A stretch of 64,000 nt of DNA from Rhytidiadelphus loreus (lineage: Eukaryota > Streptophyta > Bryopsida > Hypnales > Hylocomiaceae). A program made the translations under genes and the position numbers. Of the stretch, positions 1-11,248 are shown one piece after another (the stretch's first letter is position 1; each line of letters starts with the position of its first letter). The notes under the pieces were generated by a model, which ran no database searches, was not told the DNA's origin, and saw only the letters and a list, made by a program, of their open reading frames with translations. The stretch covers positions 38,048,760 through 38,112,759 of the forward strand of contig OX344762.1 in the NCBI GenBank assembly GCA_947034895.1, written 5' to 3'.

Positions 1-48
1 TGTATCAGATGTTCTATCCAAATGTCTACATAACTTATACTCCGTATA

Positions 49-285
49 ATAACTTAATTTTTTGTGTGTGTCTGGGTTTTCCCTTTTCTTCTGAAACTTG
101 CTGCACAATTTGTGCAGAAGATGGATTCATTGGTAACTTAGTGTTGTAATTGAACATATCAAATCTTATATAATAACTTAATTTTTTGTGTGTCTGGGTT
201 TTCCCTTTTCTTCTGAAACTTGCTGCACAATTTGTGCAGAAGATGGAATCATGGGTAACTTAGTGTTGTAATTGAACATATCAAT
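49..285. repeat. Two-copy tandem repeat, period 124
   Basis: The stretch from 49 is repeated almost exactly from 173. Each unit has a T/G-rich run, a 17-base palindrome (CTGCACAATTTGTGCAG) and then AAGATGGA. The palindrome ends in CAG after a pyrimidine-rich run, so each copy looks like a splice acceptor followed by a short reading frame. It may be a duplicated intron-exon edge, but no coding continuity could be shown. Confidence 0.8.
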
Positions 286-1904
286 TTTTTTTTACTTGTT
301 TTAGATATATGAGCCTCAGCCAGAAATCATTGTTGATGTATCTAGTGAAACATCAATGAATGGTTTGTTCAAATTGTACATTTTGTGGTTGCATTTCCAA
401 GTGGGTTTTCCAAATGTTTACCATTTAAGCTTACCAGTTACCACTCATACAACTCATTCGAGATTTTCAAAAGTTTTGTCACTAACAAGCTCACACATTT
501 ATTTTCATTTCTTTTTATTATTTTCCCATTTATGGAATTACTAAAAGGTGAAATCAGATAGAAAGCTATGCCATGGGATATTTAACCCTCTCCAATTACA
601 GGTCTCAAGGAAACAAACAGTTTTCTCAGTAACCTGACAAATGTTCACAACTACAATATACTGTCATATGAAATTATCCTATGAAATTTGAACAAAGCAT
701 AAGTGATTTTTGAAATATGCATGGAATGTCCAATTACAACGTGCATATTCAGTTAGAGAGAGGTTGGGTGTAGTTAAAATACACGATCCCCGAGAATTGC
801 TGACTAGTTCATTGTCATTTTTAGCCGGTGGAATTTGGAAAAAACAAACCCCAATTGCAATTTGAAAAACAGCTCGAAAAAAACCAATGGAAAAAAACAA
901 ACTGTAAACAGTTCTGCCTACAGTAAAAAAAACAGAGAGAGAAACATCCTCTGTACTTGAAAAAACAGTTCAAATTTGCAGCAGCAACACAAATTAGGGC
1001 AGGCTTCCACGTGGAGTTTGGGCCCATGAAACCTATCAATCAACAATGGCACGAGGACTCCAGAAAAGAAAAAACTCCCATTCCACCATTGATCAATGAG
1101 CTTCACCAACCCCAACTCCACATGGAAGCCAACCCAACCCTAATAAGTTACTTTACTTACTTAGGGTTTGACAGTGATTATTAGGGTTCCACCCTGAGAA
1201 GTGTGTGAAAGATTTTTGCCTGATTGTTTGCCAGGCTTTTTTTTCTTCTTCTGGCTGCTGATTCCCCTGGCTGTTGTACTGTTCTCTGAATGCCATGGAT
1301 TTTTTAAAGCTCGAGTGTGTGAAATTCACAAGAAGTTGCGTCACGTGCAGGTTATGGAAGTGATTTGTCATCTTTTCCGTCAAGCCCTCCGCAACAGACT
1401 GACGCAATTTCATGTACATCATCGCTGTCTGTGTTCGCATCTTATGCGCGCAGAGGACCAGTGGAGCAAGGCAGAACAGGGTGGTGTGAAGGTTGGTAAG
1501 CTGCATTTTCCTCCTGAGTGTTTTCGATTCATTTTGATACGAATTTCGGAATTTGAAACAATCAGGGATCCCAAATGACGGTGAGTGAGTTCCAGCCAGA
1601 CAGGGCAGGTTCAACGAATGAAATGCTTTTTGAAAAAGTAATTTTAATTGCTACGGAGTACTATTTTTCCATTTCAACATGGGTAGGACATTCCCCTTTA
1701 TTCTGAAAAAACTTTGTAGAAAAATCAATTGTTGGTTTGAAATTATTACTAAATATTTGACAATTGCAAGAATAACAAAACTTGGTTGAACTTGCCTGAG
1801 GATATGGGACTCCAGAAAAAAATTCTGAGCTGATTTTGAATCCTTCAATTCTACAAACAAAAGGTAGTGTTCAATGCTAGAGCTTTCGTTATCTGATGAG
1901 TTAA

Positions 1905-2063
1905 GGCAAGTGAGCCCATTGTGGGCCAAATGGGAGCAAGTTCATTGTAGGTAAAATTGTAATGGTGGTGCACATTCAAGTTCTTAAATGTATACTACTA
2001 ATATCTAGTAATTTTGTTTACAATGGGTTTACTTTCATTTTGCCCATAGTGGGCTCACTTACC
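1905..2063. mobile_element. 159-bp MITE flanked by TTAA
   Basis: The ends are inverted repeats of about 28 bases: GGCAAGTGAGCCCATTGTGG on the left and its near complement ending CCACTATGGGC...TTACC on the right. TTAA lies directly outside both ends (1901-1904 and 2064-2067). There is no coding capacity. The right TTAA is also the left TTAA of the next element. Confidence 0.75.
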
Positions 2064-2067
2064 TTAA

Positions 2068-2465
2068 CCCCTTTAGGATGTTAGCAGCCCAAACTGGCCT
2101 ACGAATTTTTATACAATACAGTATGCCTTGCCTTAATTGGGTCCTCTTTCCAATGTTTTCGCTTTCCATTAAATGTGTAGTGAGCTATAATGTGTTTTGT
2201 TTTATGGTTTGAGGTGGGCAAATGTAAGTGGATGGCTCATTGCTTCTCTCCTTTTTTTCAACATGTGATTCTTCTCATTAATTGCTGAAATTCAATTCAA
2301 GTCTTGGGATGTGAGACAAAAGTGCAAAATTTTGGATAGAATTATTAATCTACTGATAGAAACTTGTGCACTATCACATTTTCAGATTTCAGACTTTAAT
2401 GTGAGTCAGACTGTATTTTACGACATAGTATACAAAAGTGTACACTTGCTAACATCCTAAAGGGG
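2068..2465. mobile_element. 398-bp TTAA-flanked MITE with CCCC ends (piggyBac-like)
   Basis: The inverted ends are perfect over about 19 bases (CCCCTTTAGGATGTTAGCA), with TTAA at 2064-2067 and 2466-2469. A TTAA target duplication and ends starting CCC are the signature of the piggyBac superfamily. The interior has no long reading frame, so the copy is non-autonomous. The superfamily assignment is an inference from the ends alone. Confidence 0.7.
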
Positions 2466-4379
2466 TTAATACTACATTGCCAAAAGAAGTGGTGAGACAC
2501 CAAGCTACATTGGTAAAATATAGTTTTAAAGTCCAACTTTGCATGGAACCATCTTCTTGCATTGCCACTTACAACTACCATCATCCTTTCAACTGAGGTA
2601 TGCATATCCAACATGGACCTTCAACCTAATTGCATCTCTTTCTACATTTGTTCGACATTTTGACCCCCAAAATGTGAACAAATGTAGATATGACACAATT
2701 GGGTTGATAGAGGGTCCATGATCATGGATACCCATATCTTAATTTAAATTACTTCTTAGTTCTCACCATTTGAATGGGGGTACTACATGGGTGATTCTAC
2801 AGTATCAAGTGCACTTTAGATGTGCTATGTTGCCGTTGTTGTTGCTTGGCTAAAGGATGTTGCAAAGATACCATCGAATCTTGACAATTTGTTCAATAAT
2901 CCAAGCTAAAGAGCAAAGTCAAAGATTGTGCATTCAAACTCAAACATGTATCCCTATACATGATGGTGATATATTTGTGTTGATATATTGCAAAGTGGTG
3001 AATTTTAGCAAATCAATGGTATATTTTAGAGGGGATCCATTTTATATAGATGGTATTGCTAGATCCATGAAAGAAAAACTTTAGAAAGATTGAAATGCCA
3101 TTTCCAAATCTTGGTTGAATACGTATAATTACATTTGGATGAATAATCAATTATTTTAGCCAATCAAATACAAAATAGAGTTAATCAGACAGTGAACCCC
3201 AATTTGTAAAAGGGGTGTCAAATGAAGGTTTAGCTATGAATAATACAAAATAAATACAACACCAAACTCCATCATACCAAGTTTAAGTGCTTCAAGGAGT
3301 TTTGTCTTGTGTTTATTTTGAATTCCATCTCTTTGTTTGTCATTATACTCACACTATGATTAACTTCAATATAATGAAAAGTTTACCATAAGTGAATAGT
3401 ATGTTACAAATTGTCATAATGCAATCCAAATTTGTAACTTTTGTAAATGCCAAAAAAAACAAATGCATGAAGATTATGTGCACTTTTCCATGTTCACAAG
3501 ATTATCTCAATGAAAGGAAAAGTAGGTTTTGCAAAGTCTTCTAATAAGGATTGTCAATAAATTGAATGAAACTTCTTTTATGAAGCTTTGAAGATGATGA
3601 AAGAAAGATGAAGAAGTAGGGATAGAAAATGCATGAGTACTCTTTACCCAAATCTTCAATTTTTGAGACACGAGAATATGCATGAAGTGCAAGGGAATAG
3701 GAATAAAATTCATGATTCAACAAGTTGATTGAAATTTGTTTTGACTCCTTCAAATATTGGATTTTAGACACATGTTGATAGATAGATATTGTTGATGAGA
3801 ACGGACTTTATGATAGAGTTTAATTGAATTTATTAGTGATTAATGACATTATTCACAAATATATAAACTTCAAGGACTATAATTGGTACTTATCATGTTC
3901 AGCATGCATGATCAACAAAAAAACTAATTACCTTTATTAGTCACTCAAGAAATGGGTACACAATATAAGAAACTATACGCAAATTGATATTCAATTTCAA
4001 TATGTCTATGAGACATCAAAAACAAGATTAACTTTGGATACTTTAGTATTGACTTCAAAATTACCATTAATATATATATATATATATATATAAGATTTAT
4101 TTTAATCTTTATTATTGTGGATCCTTAGGGGTAAAAGGATTGAATTGAATAGCCATTTTGTAAAAATAGAACGAGTACAAAGATGTTATGAGCACACCAA
4201 TTTTTTTGTTTTTTCATCCATTTCATATATTTGTTGATTCTTGTTGTAGTTCTTTTTTATTTTTCAATTCAAAAAATGAACCTTCAAAAACAATTTCAAT
4301 CAATAAGTAACATACAAATCTTTTAAAACCACCATAATTAAAACATAACACATTAGAAGAGGTTTTTGTGTTTTAAGAG

Positions 4380-4640
4380 ACTGTGAGTTCTCGGATTGTG
4401 GGAACTCAAGGAACGGTGATCTGACATGGCCAAGAGACAACCACATCAGATATTATTATTTTATATTATATATATATATATATAAATAATAATTTTTTAA
4501 AATTTAAAATTATTATTATTATTTTTAATATTATTATATTTTGACTGTATAGGACTTGTCCCAACAATGGGAACAACCTTGAAACAGTCTCCCGAGTACC
4601 TAAAATCTCCCCTAATGTTAGAAGAAATTTAAGACTTCTA
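4380..4640. repeat. AT-core repeat with CCCACAGTC-type flanks
   Basis: A very AT-rich core (about 4450-4540) is bounded by arms containing GTGAGTTCTCGGATTGTGGGAAC on one side and CAATGGGAACAACC...GAAACAGTCT on the other, partly complementary. Similar arms around AT-rich cores occur near 36.4-36.6 kb and 61.4-61.7 kb, so this is a dispersed family. Its type is unknown. Confidence 0.45.
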
Positions 4641-7171
4641 AAAGGTTGATGATTTTGCACCCTCGTGTGCAATTTTGGTGCAATTACATTTTTTTTCCAA
4701 GGATTTGATGTCGCACTAGTAGTACCACATTAGCATCAAGTTAGACTGGCAATTTTTTTTAATATTTTAAAATTTAAAATTTAAATTAAATTAAATTTTT
4801 GTACTTGTACTGCGGGGCTACCAAAAATAAAAAATTGGCAACCTTTTGAAGGCCTCATATTTCTTCTAATGTTGTATGAATGTGATCTATAGATTATATT
4901 TTCCATTTTGTTCGATTTCCATCATTAAATTATTCATCTAATTTGCATTTTATAATACATCATTACAGTTTTGGAAATCCCAATTTCTACTTCGTCACTA
5001 AAAGATTGAAAGTAAATTTCTATGGTTTGCCAGAATTGGAAATGAATTTGCTCATTTTCAAGAAATGGAATTGCCATTATTGAGTATCAAGATGCTTTTA
5101 CTTCTATGTGAGTAGGAAGAAACTATATATTTTAGAGGTAGCTTTGCCTTGTTATCTACCTAAAAGCCATTAAGGAGTCCAATAACAATACTAAAAGTAG
5201 TTTTCACAAAGTCAAGAACTTGCCTCCCTCAGTTTTGACCAACCTCCACCTAAAATTTTGCTAGGCAACAATTTTAAATCTCATCTTGCAACTGTTGTAC
5301 ACTTCCAAGTAAAATCATGGAATTCCTTTTGTCTTTTTTGCTGATAGCTAGAAGATGATTCAAAGCCACAAATATAAATGTCATCAAAAGAATTGACAAG
5401 TTGTTTGAAAGCATAGTTGATTCCATAACGATCAATACAAAATTCAAAATAGTATTGAATGCAAGGAACGATACCAATGATACTAAAATCTTCTTTCTAT
5501 AAGTAGTGACCATGCTGCAAAGATAAGACAATAGGAAAAGAGACTCAATAGGTATTGATTACACAAATAACCTAAAAATATATAAGAATAAATGAAGTCA
5601 ACTTGCATTTAAATATAGTTTCAAATAGTAAAAGAAATAGGAAGAACATGGTTAGTTTGGAGATATAATAGACAACAATAATTTCTATGTGATCAATAGT
5701 GTGGGAGTTATACAAATAAAATGTTTTGAGATTGATCAAGGTAAAAAAATAAACTTTCTACTTATTGTGTCAAAATTTAAAGCCAAGTATAAAAAAATAT
5801 TCCAATGAATCAAAAGTGTCAATGTTGAAACTAGAGTTGCAATCCAATATAGTTGTCAATTATTTTCATGAGAATTTAAAGAATTTCAAGCAATAAAGAA
5901 GTTTGGTCTTGTCACTATTGGGGTTTGAAAAAAATCACATGACTTAAACACACAATTCAAGAAAACATCTTTTTTTAATCTCTTTTTAAAATCTACATTT
6001 TTTTTATTTTAAAGAAAAATATGGTACTTTATTACTATGAGATCTTTAATGAATTCAATGATAAATGTAAATTAGGTTTTATTTGATTATACAAGTTATT
6101 TCTAGTATTTTTTCCTTATCATATTATTTTTTGGAGTATTTGTCATTAACAGTTGTAAAAACACACATCATCTCATAGAAATGAGTCTATGATATATCAC
6201 AACATCCTACAATGTAGCAAAACAAAAAAATATCATTATATTCTTTGACTTAGCCATTGGATTGGCAAAAAAGAACAAGATTAGTACAAGTATAAAAGTG
6301 GGACATGATCAAGACAAAATACTAGTGTTCCAAAAATTCAACAATGCAAATGGAAGCAATGGAAACAAGTTTCTTGCTTGGTTTCTTGAGAACACAATTA
6401 ATAATCGTGTAACAATAAAGAAAACAAAGGACCTTGTGTTGATAGACAATGAAGATGTTTATGATCCAACGGAAGAGTCCAATTGGACTTGAAATGGGAC
6501 TTTGGGCCAACAAAAATTTAGTCCCGATTTCATCCATAGGACCTAAAGGCTTGACACCAAAACTATACCACCTAAGATGCCACATAGGATGAGTTATAGT
6601 TCTAGCCCAACCCGAGTAGAAAGCCCTCACGACAAATTTGAAAGAATCAAGTGACTTTAATTATTGGTTCAAATTTGGAGAGTTCAGGCATAACTTTAAT
6701 CCGACCCCAAGTATAAAAGGGCCTTAAAGTTGAGTCTATTAGGACCATGTTTCTATTAGTAGGAGAGAGAGTTTGAAAAGCGCTTTTGGCTAGGCTTGAC
6801 TTGTCCTAACCTAGTATTTTGTCCTAACCTAGTATTTAGAGTGGCCAAATGCGGTTTCTGCTTTGAGGGTGCTCTAAATTGAATGAAGGGTACTGTACAG
6901 CTTCCGTTGGTTGGATGAAGCACTCACTGGATGCAACTGTGTTCCTCACGCCTCGCACATTGCGTTGCCATTTCGCCAATTGTCAATGTTAGCCCAGCCA
7001 GCAACTCCTTCACAATGAGAAATTCGTCATGTTATGTTCACTCTAGAACTTTTTGCTTGCCCTGGATTTTCATGCCAAGGGATTGCCCTGGTGCTGGGAG
7101 TTTCAACCACTGTCGATGGTGGATTTTCGACAACGGGAAGGAGTGCAATCAGTAACTGAAACGAGGGTTCC

Positions 7172-7279
7172 ATGCGTTTCTGGGAAGACGAGGTAGCTTG
7201 GACCTTTCAAACTGTGCATTGTCAATTCAAGGGATTTCTACCCTTGAATTCAAGGGATTTCGCCATGGATTTACGATGA
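7172..7279 (+). other. Upstream ORF in HROB leader, from a duplicated start region
   Basis: A 35-codon frame starts at ATG 7172 and stops at TGA 7277-7279, 54 bases before the main start. It begins M-R-F-W-E-D-E, while the main protein begins M-G-T-W-E-D-E. The DNA around it (about 7120-7210) resembles 7266-7370, so it looks like a diverged tandem copy of the gene's own start. If transcribed, it could lower initiation at the main ATG. That it lies in the leader is inferred. Confidence 0.55.
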
Positions 7280-7333
7280 CGGGAATGACTGCACTCTCTA
7301 ACATAATGGGGAGGTTTTGAAAGGCTTGCCACC

Positions 7334-10300
7334 ATGGGGACCTGGGAAGACGAGTTAGATTTGGACCTCTCGGATATCTGGGCAGCTGGAAGCAAGCCTG
7401 TGCAGGTAGGGACGCAACAGAATGCACCAGAAGACGAGAAAGAAGACGATCTCGCGTTCCCATCACAAGCACCGACGCAACTTGCCATTCAGTCGGAGAC
7501 TGCAGTTTTAGGAATTGAGCCCGAGACGAGGGTTTTAGGGTTAGAGGACGAGAATGGGGTTACACGATTGCAATCCGAGAATGTGGTGCTGAATGCAGAC
7601 GTTGCCAATGCGCCAACGCAAGTCGCGAGCCTGTCTGCGGAGCCTTATGTTTCTCGTGGTGGTGGTGCTACGGTGCCCTTAGGTACACAGCATTTGCAAA
7701 CTGACTCCAGGCAACGGCTGCCTCCGTTGCCGTCGTTTCAGCCTGTCATTCCCCGAGAGGTGCCCTTACCCACGCCGAACTTGGAACGATTGCAAGCACC
7801 AGCATTGCGTAATCCTAATCTCAGAGAGAAGGTGCCAGTTGTTGACATTCGAAAGTACTTCACTCAGAGAGGCTCATCCTCAGGAGCGGCGGAGGGCGCC
7901 TCAAGGAAGAAGCCTCGAATTCCTGGTCCAGTGGGGGAGCTATTCCGAAAGGATCAAGCTTATGAAGGGGATATTGTGAATGGAGATGGCAATGCGGCTT
8001 TTGGATCTAGAGAAGATGAGTTCAATGACAGGATATTTCGCAAAGGCGCCTGGATTAGGGCCTTGCACAGCCTTAATGTGGAAGAGTTTGATCCAGGTTG
8101 ACTGCTGCTCTTTATCTTTCTTATGTGCTTGTCATGGGACCATTTCTCCCTGAGCAACGGCCTTGGAAACTCAGATAGTTTTCATCGGTGAATGACCTTT
8201 CTGTTGGGGTTAGGTGCTTCATGCAACTGTATCACATTTTTCTCGAACTGAAACATTGACTGTTGGTTTGAAGTAGCAAGGTATGCGATTCTGAAGATGA
8301 CGGCAAGTAGCATCGGGACCTCACGCACACAAAAAGTTCCGCATGTAAGAATTTTGTACATGTCGTTTTGCAATTTTCTTATCAACTTCTTGCTTCAGTA
8401 GTCAGCGAAAAGGAGTTCGATAAAGTTCTGCATTATTTGACCCATTTACAGGGAGAAGGATTCATTCCAGTCTTATGGGTTCGTGTGAGGTACTTCGAAT
8501 TGTGTCCTTGCTATCGGAATTTGGATTGAAAAGAAAAGTTGGATGTCTCTGATGCAGTTTGTAGCTGTCATCAAGGAGTTGACTCCTAATGTCTTCGGCG
8601 ATGCAGCGGTTATATTGAAGGTCAGTAACCACTATTTCTATTGTAAGACATAACCACTTGGTTTTTATAAATACAATCGGGTTCCCTTATACTTTAGATA
8701 TAGGATTTCATCGCCTTCCATACTCTATGGAATGCTGGGTCTGCATGGCGGGTCCTCTGTATTAGTCCTGTTCCAGAGAATGTATAGTGCTCAAGCGATG
8801 TTGTAAGAGCGGTTCGAATTTTGCAGTTGTTTTACAATATAGGAGTACAGAGTTCAGAATCCAGCTGTTGGAAGTCCTCCTGTTAAACTAAACTCTTCAA
8901 TCCCTTTGTCGAAAAACGTCACGTCTGATTATGTTAATCTGTACAGATGTACTACTAGCGATTAGAGTCTTTCAGATTTCCTCTACTGATTTTGAGTTAA
9001 GCCATATCATGCAGACAGTGAGTGGGGACCAGATTTGTGCAGGATCCAACAGGAACGGTGGCAGGGATGATGAATAATAAGGTCTTCTCGAACACGGATT
9101 ACGCAAGGACCATCTCCCCAGGAGCTGTCATCGTTCTGAAACAGGTAATTTCTCGTTTGTGGAATCTTTGTGTGGGTGACTTGTTGTATGATCCTTGCCA
9201 GCGAATCCACTACTACTTCCTTGTAACTACGCCCCCTGTACTAACTCTTTTGTAACTTCGAATGAGACGTGGGTTGTATATTTTCTCTCTCTCTGATAGA
9301 ATATTTGTCATCGGAGATATCTTGATGGTCCTTCAGAGGGTTATAGATATGAGATCTACTGCAGTCGTATTACATCCTCCAGCAGAAAACGGCTTCTTGC
9401 TTACTGATGCCTAAAACAAACTCTAATAATCTCATGCGTTGGTTATACAGGTCGCCGTTTTCAGCCCGTCAGCACACTATCTGAACATCACTATCAGCAA
9501 TGTTGTACAGGTTTGAATCATCTTACGCAAGACAGAACTGACGCAGCTTTTAGATTTGCGAAGGCTTTTGTAAATACTTCCTTTCAGCTTCGTAGAAATT
9601 TTCCAACTGTCACTAAGATTGAGATTACTAATTAAGCAATGATAAATTAGTCAAATTTAACTCAACAGTTAAAATGAGTTAAAATGCCCAAATTTTTAAT
9701 CATTTTAACCCGTAAATGGCCAAGGCCTTTTTTGAGCCTTTGGAGTTTGCCTAAACTAAACTAAATGCGTAAGTTTTGAAAAGTCTTATCAATTGAAAAA
9801 AAATAAATTGTAGCTGTATGAATTCAAACTAGATGTGTTCTGGATCACATAGGAAAAGAAAGCACTACAATATCAACTTGTGGATTGATAGATTATAAGG
9901 GTTGATCAAAAGGGTGTTACAAACTATGAAAGTGATTTGAAGTCTTTCAATCCTCTTTCACATATCAATTAAGGTGAAAGGACATAACATGTATTGATTT
10001 ACAATCTACTCTACAATTTTTTTAAATGAATTTCTAATGTGATTTTTGCCCCAAGATCTAGTGTATTAGAGGCTCATCTCCAAGAGCTTGTAATACAACA
10101 AAATCATGTCTACAAAATCTTGAAAGTCATCCACCGGTTTTTTTTGGCATCAGCGTCCTTCGAGAGGTAAGAGTTAAGCTTTTAATTAATATAGGAGTGC
10201 TTTCACTGGAAGATCACTGAAGAGATCACTTAGTTGGTGATCAAATTTTGCGAATTTTATCCTCACCACCTTGAATCTTCCTATGCACAGGTATTCCCTG

Positions 10301-10749
10301 CAAACACAGATCTCCCACAAGGATCTGCACCTAAGCAGCAGCAGCAATCAATTCCGCAACATGAACAACCGCCCCAGCCACGATCCCAGCCTCGGTCCCA
10401 ACCGCAACCACAACCGCAACCTCAACAAGAGCAGCTACTACCTCAACAGGAGCAGCCACTCCAACCCCCTTCACAACCCTTACCATCTTCACCTCAACAA
10501 GGACTGGAGTCACATGTACCCCAGTCCCAACCTCGACCTTCATCACCACCTCCAGAAGGTCCAAAGGCTCCTGATGGCGTAACGATGGCAAATTGGGACC
10601 TACTCTCACCATCGCCACCTCATGAAGAGGCAGAAGAGCCCAAGGCTCCGGAGGGAGTAGCTGAAGCTGCAAAGAAGGCAGGTTGGGGGAACCTTTCAGA
10701 TGACATGGAGGCACTGCTGAACGAGGATGTAGACGACTTTTATGCTTAG
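7334..10749 (+). CDS. HROB-like: HROB/MCM8IP-like recombination factor (DUF4539 OB-fold)
   Basis: Six exons read through in phase: 7334-8096, 8402-8484, 8558-8620, 9043-9144, 9451-9510 and 10291-10749 (509 residues). The start has an optimal context (GCCACCATGG). The signature is residues 195-360: IPGPVGEL, a stretch ending VFGDAAVILK, DPTGTVAGMM, SPGAVIVLKQ, VFSPSAHYLNITISNVVQ. This is the C-terminal OB-fold of animal HROB (C17orf53), which recruits the MCM8-MCM9 helicase for synthesis during homologous recombination and crosslink repair. The acidic N-terminal half has an aromatic DIRKYF patch near residue 172. The last exon adds a Pro/Gln-rich tail of about 100 residues and an acidic end (EDVDDFYA). 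Intron 5 holds a repeat at 9807-10130. The gene converges on the MRNIP-like gene 500 bases away. Family confidence is high; function in plants is inferred. Confidence 0.85.
9807..10130. repeat. Intronic repeat X, also present at 62.49-63.75 kb
   Basis: It begins near AGCTGTATGAATTCAAACTA and ends near AGCTTGTAATACAACAAAATC, wholly within the last HROB intron. The same sequence occurs at 62488-62645 and again at 63590-63745, split by about 0.9 kb of another element. The HROB copy has one TTAA (in ATCAATTAAGG) where the other copy is split. It has no coding content. Confidence 0.7.
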
Positions 10750-11248
10750 AATCAATTGCAGGGCCAATTACTAATTTATTATGTTGCTAATTTGGAGTGA
10801 TAAGAAATTATGTCCATGTAAGGTAGGAAGTCCATGAACCGTCTCTTGACCATACATTTCAAGGAACGTGTCACTCTCCCCTAGATAGAGGACGTATTTA
10901 GAGTCCGCACTGTTTATGGACCTCCTACCATTCACCTGATATGCAGTCTTCCACCTTCAAAAATTTGGTTGAAGATATGAATTCTGGAAAATTTGACATA
11001 ATGTTTTTGCTATTTTAGCTGCAATACAATTTCTAGCTTTTTCGCAATAAATTTTGTTGAAACATGGCAAAAGCAATTGCATTTTTTTCCTTAAATTCCT
11101 ATATTGCTTGTCTCTAGATTTCAAGAAATTTATGGAAATCAGGTGATATTTTGTCCAGTATGACTGATGGCACTCACAGGTTTGCAATTAGACTGAATAA
11201 TTTCAATGTTAATGTACAAAGAATGAATGAACTACTCTCTACAGAACG
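10750..11248. other. Convergent intergenic spacer
   Basis: About 500 bases separate the stop codons of the HROB-like gene (+) and the MRNIP-like gene (-). Both 3' ends and polyadenylation signals should lie here. AATAAA is visible on the plus strand near 11046. No gene or repeat was recognised. Confidence 0.5.

Larger units (their letters stand above)
1..7171. other. AT-rich intergenic region with MITEs and no firm gene
   Basis: No convincing gene was found. A possible internal exon lies at about 309-358 on the plus strand: it follows a TTTTAG acceptor, ends before GTTTGT and reads IYEPQPEIIVDVSSETSMN. It may be the end of a gene starting outside the window. A minus-strand frame at 5274-5531 encodes a hydrophobic 85-residue peptide and a plus frame at 6262-6492 encodes 76 residues; neither matches a family I know. 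The rest is AT-rich, with a TA microsatellite at about 4070-4092 and another near 4463-4484. Two inverted-repeat elements lie at 1901-2469 and a 124-base tandem duplication at 49-285. Confidence 0.5.

Noticed and set aside
1153..1614. Overlapping open frames on both strands (153 codons minus, 125 codons plus)
   Set aside because: Neither has recognisable motifs or family likeness, and the two mirror each other. No supporting exon structure was found.
8801..8840. tRNA T-loop-like GGTTCGAAT
   Set aside because: The flanks do not form an acceptor stem or A-box. No tRNA gene was found in the window.
10331..10714. 127-codon minus-strand frame opposite the HROB tail
   Set aside because: It is the antisense of CAR/CCN repeats, which rarely form stops. 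The plus frame continues the spliced HROB protein.
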